Source of the DNA: Granulicoccus phenolivorans DSM 17626 = NBRC 107789 = JCM 15570
GTDB taxonomy: Bacteria > Actinomycetota > Actinomycetes > Propionibacteriales > Propionibacteriaceae
Direction: 5' to 3'
Length of the DNA: 64,000 nucleotides
Assembly: GCF_000423085.1 (NCBI RefSeq)
Contig: NZ_AUHH01000015.1
Location: 24,653 to 88,652 of the forward strand
A model generated the notes under the pieces. It was not told the DNA's origin. It did not search any database and saw only the letters and a program-made list of their open reading frames with translations. Of this stretch, positions 60,669 through 64,000 are shown piece after piece (within the stretch, counting starts at the first letter, position 1; the number at the start of each line of letters is the position of its first letter). The position numbers and the translations under genes are program-made.

Positions 60669-60868
60669 TGACCGAGCCGCTCCAAGGCTTCCGCGTAGCG
60701 GGGCAATTCCTGGTCGAGCACCTGGTCCAGCAGATCGGCGCGGCTGTGGTTCTCGATGTACTCGCGCACCGCCTGCCGGGCGATGTCCTGCATCGACCGG
60801 GACTCCTGCTCGGCCCGACGCCGCAGGGCGTCTGCTTCGGCGTCCGAAAGACGCAACGTCATGGCCAT
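60665..60868 (-). CDS. ribbon-helix-helix antitoxin of the Doc toxin
   Basis: 67 residues from ATG 60868 (MAMTLRLSDAEADALRRRAEQE). The MTLRLSD...ADALRRRAEQESRSMQDIARQAVREYI pattern is a CopG/Arc-type RHH domain, with a C-terminal segment (LLDQVLDQELPRYAEALERL) that should bind and neutralise Doc. It precedes the toxin in one operon. Antitoxin ATG 60897 is a longer alternative. Replaces the classical Phd antitoxin. Confidence 0.87.
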   Translation of the reverse strand: MAMTLRLSDAEADALRRRAEQESRSMQDIARQAVREYIENHSRADLLDQVLDQELPRYAEALERLGQ

Positions 60869-60876
60869 AGCCTCGA

Positions 60877-60896
60877 TGGTATCACTGGTGACACCA
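60877..60896. promoter_or_regulatory. operator of the toxin-antitoxin operon
   Basis: TGGTATCA, four bases, TGACACCA: an inverted repeat with one mismatch, just upstream of the antitoxin start. Expected autoregulatory site for the RHH protein. Confidence 0.6.
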
Positions 60897-60974
60897 TCCA
60901 TTGCCGAGCTTGGTGGCCTCCGTCGCCCCCAGGCAGCAAGAGAGGCGGCTGCCGCCGGCTCGATCTCCTCGACG

Positions 60975-61253
60975 TCAGCGGGCCAGGTCCGGCTCGTCGG
61001 CGAGCCGGGCCAGGTCGGCGCGGTACAGGGCTTCGTACCGGAGCCAGGTCCCGGCCGGGATGCCGACGACGCGCTCGAGGCGTACGGCGGTCTCACTGGT
61101 GATCGGCGCCCGACCATGCACGATCTCGCTGACCTGCGTGCGGCTGCCGTCGAGAAGGTCGGCGACGCGCTGCTGGGACAGACCCTGATCCTCGATCCAC
61201 TCCTCCAGATACTCGCCGGGAGCAACGGCATAGTCGGTGGTCCCCATGTTCAT
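60975..61253 (-). CDS. HigA-family (XRE) antitoxin, no toxin adjacent
   Basis: 92 residues from ATG 61253 behind AGGAGGGG. PGEYLEEWIEDQGLSQQRVADLLDGSRTQVSEIVHGRAPITSETAVRLERVVG is the HigA-type helix-turn-helix. HigB usually precedes HigA, but the 184-nt spacer upstream holds no such gene and the downstream side is the Doc antitoxin. Either an orphan antitoxin or a regulator of the nearby STAND gene, which is divergent from it. Confidence 0.85.
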   Translation of the reverse strand: MNMGTTDYAVAPGEYLEEWIEDQGLSQQRVADLLDGSRTQVSEIVHGRAPITSETAVRLERVVGIPAGTWLRYEALYRADLARLADEPDLAR

Positions 61254-61554
61254 GTCCCCTCCTCTCTCCGTGGGAGTCATTGATCTCGATCCCGATGACC
61301 CGCATCAGGCAGCTCGCGGGCGAAGCCTCACCAGCAGCCACCAGAGACCGACTCGTCACGACATCCTCTATCAGGGACCCGGACGCCACCGAGGGCTGGG
61401 TTCCCTGTGCACCCTGCCGCGATTCCGGCGCCCATAGATGACTGACCACTTACGATGTGCCCATGACTCTGATGGCATTGTCGGTGCGGCACAAGCCAGG
61501 TGCGCGGGGAGCAAGCCCGAAGGATTCGACAATGCCCTCTGGGGCGGTCTTCTC

Positions 61555-64000
61555 GTGACGGAGCGGGTGGAACTGTTCGCGTTCGATTTCGGAGAATTCG
61601 ACCACTTCGGCAAGCTGGACGCGACAGCCGAGGTCACGGAGGTGGCCCGACTGCTGGCCGATTTCGGCGTTGAGCAGCTCAGGCCCTGGGAGGGCCCGAT
61701 GACGGACCGCGGTGCGGACGCGGTCGAGGCGCGGTTCCACCAGTGGTCAGGTGCGGAGGCCAGCTCGGGGCCCACGGTCCTCTACTGGGTCGGTCATGGC
61801 TGGGCTACTAGCCGCAAGGCGGCCCTCGCGCATGCCCGGAGTCCGGAAGTCGTGGGCGAGAGCGGCATCAGTCCCGCCAAGATGGCGGCCGCTATTACCG
61901 ATTGGGAGGCCAGGACTCCCGAGACCACCTGGCTCTGGGTGATTATCGACGCCTGCAAATCGGCTCGGTTCGTGGAGCTCCTCAGCAGCGCATTGGATGA
62001 TCGCGCCGGCCCCCGACGCATTGCCATCCTGGGCACGTCCGCAGCATCCAGCACCAACTTGGGCGAATTCACCCGTCACCTAGCGGTGACTCTCCAACAC
62101 AACTTCGCCGGTAACGCGGCGATTCCGCTGACACAGCTGGTTGACGAGCTGTGGTCCGCGACCGGCGGCGCGCGGCGGGTGCTTGAGCTCAAGCCGGAGA
62201 CCGTGCTGCGACGCGCGGTCCCGTTGGCGGAGGGATTCACCGGGCCCCTGGACGCACGCAACGAACTGGCTTTGGTCCTGGCCGACCTTCCGGAGGATGA
62301 GCGCCGGCATTTCGTGACCAAAGCTCAGGGCGGCGAACTGGGTGCCGACACGCTCGGCGAGATCACGTGGCACTTCACCGGCCGCGACGCCGAACGCCGG
62401 GATCTGCTGACCCGCATGTCCGCTGGTGGTCTGGTGGTGGTGACCGGACGCGCCGGCTCCGGAAAGTCGGCACTGCTCGGCGACCTGGTCGTGCGGAGTC
62501 GTCCCGCGGTAGCCGCGGTTCTACGCAGGCATAGACTCCTCGACGACATCGTCGGTGAGGTACCCCACGTGGATGCTGCCCTGCAGCTCACCGGGTTGGG
62601 CCTGGGTGAAGTGCTGGTGCGCCTGTGCGGCGCACTCGGTTTCATGGCCCCATCCCCGACGCTGCCGCTGACGATGCAACTCGACGAGTTTCTCAAGGCG
62701 TTGAGCACCCTGCCCCAGAATGTCCGGATCGTGGTCGATGCCCTGGACGAGGCGGTGGCCCCCCTGGACGTGGGTGCCGCGTTACGCCGCATCGGAGCAA
62801 GCCCCCGAGTCACGCTCGTCGTAGGCACCCGCAGGTCAACCCGAGAAGGCCCCGACCAACCTGACCCAATGGACCGGAATCTCCTCAACACGCTCGGTGT
62901 CACCGACGAGCACACGATTCGGGTGGAGCGTGATCCGGATCTGATCGTCAAGTACGTGAAGCGCCGACTGAATTCTCTCGTTGCTGAGCAGACCGTGACG
63001 GATGAGCAAGTCACCAGTGCTGCGCAGGCGATCGCAGGAGTCGATCAGGAAGTCCTGTATGCACGACTGGCCACCTACGAACTCCTGCAGCGGCCCGAGC
63101 TGGTCGTCGCTCCTGACCTGGTCTCCCGCCTCGGCCTGGACCATCGTTCGGTTTTCGCTGGTGCGGTGGCCCGGTTCGCGAATCAGGATCCCCAGTTCCG
63201 GTCGCTCCTGCTGGCTCTTGCGTTGGCGCAGGGGCGTGGTCTGCCTATTCGGGAGGGTGTCTGGGCTGCCGTGGCATCGTCGGTCGGCGAATCCAGCGCC
63301 ATAACGGACGAGAGTGTCCATCGGCTGATCGACGTGGCTGCGCCCTACCTGGCGCTCGACGTCGAGCATGAGCAAACCGTGTATCGCCTGGCTCATCGCA
63401 CCTTCGCCGAACACCTCACCGCGAATCCGGACGAGACCGCGGTGCGACATGCCCAGATTGTCGGGCGGGCAATCATCGAAGTCGATCCGGCGACACCGAC
63501 AAATCCGTACTGGCAGCATTACACATCTGCACACTGCGTCGCCGCCGGACGGTCGGCCTGGGAGCAACTCGACCGGGCACCCGCCCTGGATGCCCTCGCC
63601 CCTCGTGCAGTAGCACAGGATGCCATGCGCTCCCTATTCGGGTGGGGGCCCCTTCCCTCGCGCATCGCGGCAAGCATCTATGCGGCGGAGCAGTTGCAGG
63701 CAACACCACCGTCGCAACGTGCTGCTGTGCGACGGCTGGCCATGTTCCGAGTCGCAGCGAACCCCACAGATACTGAAGCCCCATTGGATCAGCCATGGTG
63801 GCCCGTGTGGGCCGCGACTCGGCGGTACCCCGTCCAGGCGATCCTGCCCGGCCACAGTGACAGGGTGAAGGCGTTGGCGGTGCTACCGCTCCCGAACGGA
63901 CAGACCCTGCTCGCCTCCGGCAGCGATGACCACACAGTGAGGTTGTGGGACCCAGCCACCGGGAAACCGGTCGGCGACCCCCTCACCGGCCACACCCGCG
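61555..64000 (+). CDS. caspase-like / NACHT NTPase / WD40 STAND protein (C-terminus beyond window)
   Basis: 815 residues in the window, no stop. The caspase-like N-terminal domain has the catalytic His in LYWVGHG (residue about 81) and Cys in WVIIDACKSA (about 134). The NTPase has Walker A VTGRAGSGKSALL near residue 300 and NACHT-like Walker B VVDALDEA near 390, followed by winged/helical ARC-like regions. WD40 repeats start near 760 (LPGHSDRVKALAV, ASGSDDHTVRLWDPATGKP). Such proteins are STAND immune sensors in which repeats detect a trigger and the NTPase activates a protease. In-frame ATG 61438 is an alternative start. No adjacent substrate gene seen. Confidence 0.9.
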   Translation, partial: MTERVELFAFDFGEFDHFGKLDATAEVTEVARLLADFGVEQLRPWEGPMTDRGADAVEARFHQWSGAEASSGPTVLYWVGHGWATSRKAALAHARSPEVVGESGISPAKMAAAITDWEARTPETTWLWVIIDACKSARFVELLSSALDDRAGPRRIAILGTSAASSTNLGEFTRHLAVTLQHNFAGNAAIPLTQLVDELWSATGGARRVLELKPETVLRRAVPLAEGFTGPLDARNELALVLADLPEDERRHFVTKAQGGELGADTLGEITWHFTGRDAERRDLLTRMSAGGLVVVTGRAGSGKSALLGDLVVRSRPAVAAVLRRHRLLDDIVGEVPHVDAALQLTGLGLGEVLVRLCGALGFMAPSPTLPLTMQLDEFLKALSTLPQNVRIVVDALDEAVAPLDVGAALRRIGASPRVTLVVGTRRSTREGPDQPDPMDRNLLNTLGVTDEHTIRVERDPDLIVKYVKRRLNSLVAEQTVTDEQVTSAAQAIAGVDQEVLYARLATYELLQRPELVVAPDLVSRLGLDHRSVFAGAVARFANQDPQFRSLLLALALAQGRGLPIREGVWAAVASSVGESSAITDESVHRLIDVAAPYLALDVEHEQTVYRLAHRTFAEHLTANPDETAVRHAQIVGRAIIEVDPATPTNPYWQHYTSAHCVAAGRSAWEQLDRAPALDALAPRAVAQDAMRSLFGWGPLPSRIAASIYAAEQLQATPPSQRAAVRRLAMFRVAANPTDTEAPLDQPWWPVWAATRRYPVQAILPGHSDRVKALAVLPLPNGQTLLASGSDDHTVRLWDPATGKPVGDPLTGHTR

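Larger units (their letters stand above)
51780..64000. mobile_element. integrative element in comEC (at least 12.2 kb, right end beyond window)
   Basis: Bounded on the left by the comEC break and the serine recombinase. Contents include a DNA-binding protein, a TetR regulator, a tyrosine integrase, toxin-antitoxin genes, an HNH-type protein and a STAND protein. The missing 5' half of comEC implies that the other end lies past 64000. Part of the content may be a second nested element. Confidence 0.75.

Noticed and set aside
61254..61437. A HigB toxin gene upstream of the HigA-like antitoxin
   Set aside because: The spacer has no frame of suitable length or similarity on either strand.

Overview
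The window is high-GC DNA with dense, largely overlapping operons, many GTG/TTG starts and several apparently leaderless promoters. Gene content points to Actinomycetota: mycothiol glycosyltransferase MshA, inositol-phosphate synthase, DUF3097, DUF5709, and a HrcA/CIRCE heat-shock locus. The backbone order (comEC, holA, rpsT, lepA, hemW, hrcA-dnaJ-rsmE, phoH-ybeY-corC-era, leuA) is the familiar actinobacterial core block. A member of the Propionibacteriales/Propionibacteriaceae fits best, but the genus cannot be read from sequence alone.

Region by region. 1-1.6 kb: leuA (3' end off the window) behind a leucine leader peptide and attenuator hairpin. 1.6-8.3 kb: a repeat-rich spacer, a small membrane protein, argG, serB, argJ, a DsbA-like protein and a divergent TetR regulator. 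8.3-12.2 kb: the operon phoH-ybeY-corC-era. 12.3-15.2 kb: small hypotheticals, an AbiEi/DUF559 protein, DUF5709 and a degenerate ADP-ribosylglycohydrolase. 15.6-18.6 kb: a queuosine-type locus (YhhQ transporter, nucleoside hydrolase, Tgt). 18.7-26.9 kb: cytochrome P450, hrcA-dnaJ-rsmE with CIRCE, a metallo-hydrolase, an inositol-monophosphatase-family enzyme, DUF3097 and hemW. 27-37.7 kb: a sugar-cation symporter, ino1, an EEP nuclease, mshA, the acetate symporter pair, a nucleosidase, hisI and lepA. 37.8-50.2 kb: rhomboid, an FAD protein, an OPT transporter, a V8-like protease with a small partner, a secreted ParB-like protein, an S4 protein, rpsT, holA and two cell-surface proteins that both stop at an LAxTG motif.

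At about 51.78 kb comEC is cut at its Ser-Gly-Ala-Asn motif. A large serine recombinase begins some 25 bp away, and everything to the right end looks like integrated accessory DNA of at least 12 kb. It carries a small DNA-binding protein (possible directionality factor), a TetR regulator, an unrecognised protein with a decayed second copy, a tyrosine integrase, a lower-GC HNH-type protein with a long C-terminal region, a Doc toxin with ribbon-helix-helix antitoxin, a HigA-like antitoxin, and the start of a caspase-like/NACHT/WD40 STAND protein that runs off the window. This cargo looks like a defence and stability island that interrupts the DNA-uptake gene.

No tRNA, rRNA or CRISPR array was seen. 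Short tandem repeats are frequent between genes, and an 80-bp palindromic element occurs twice.
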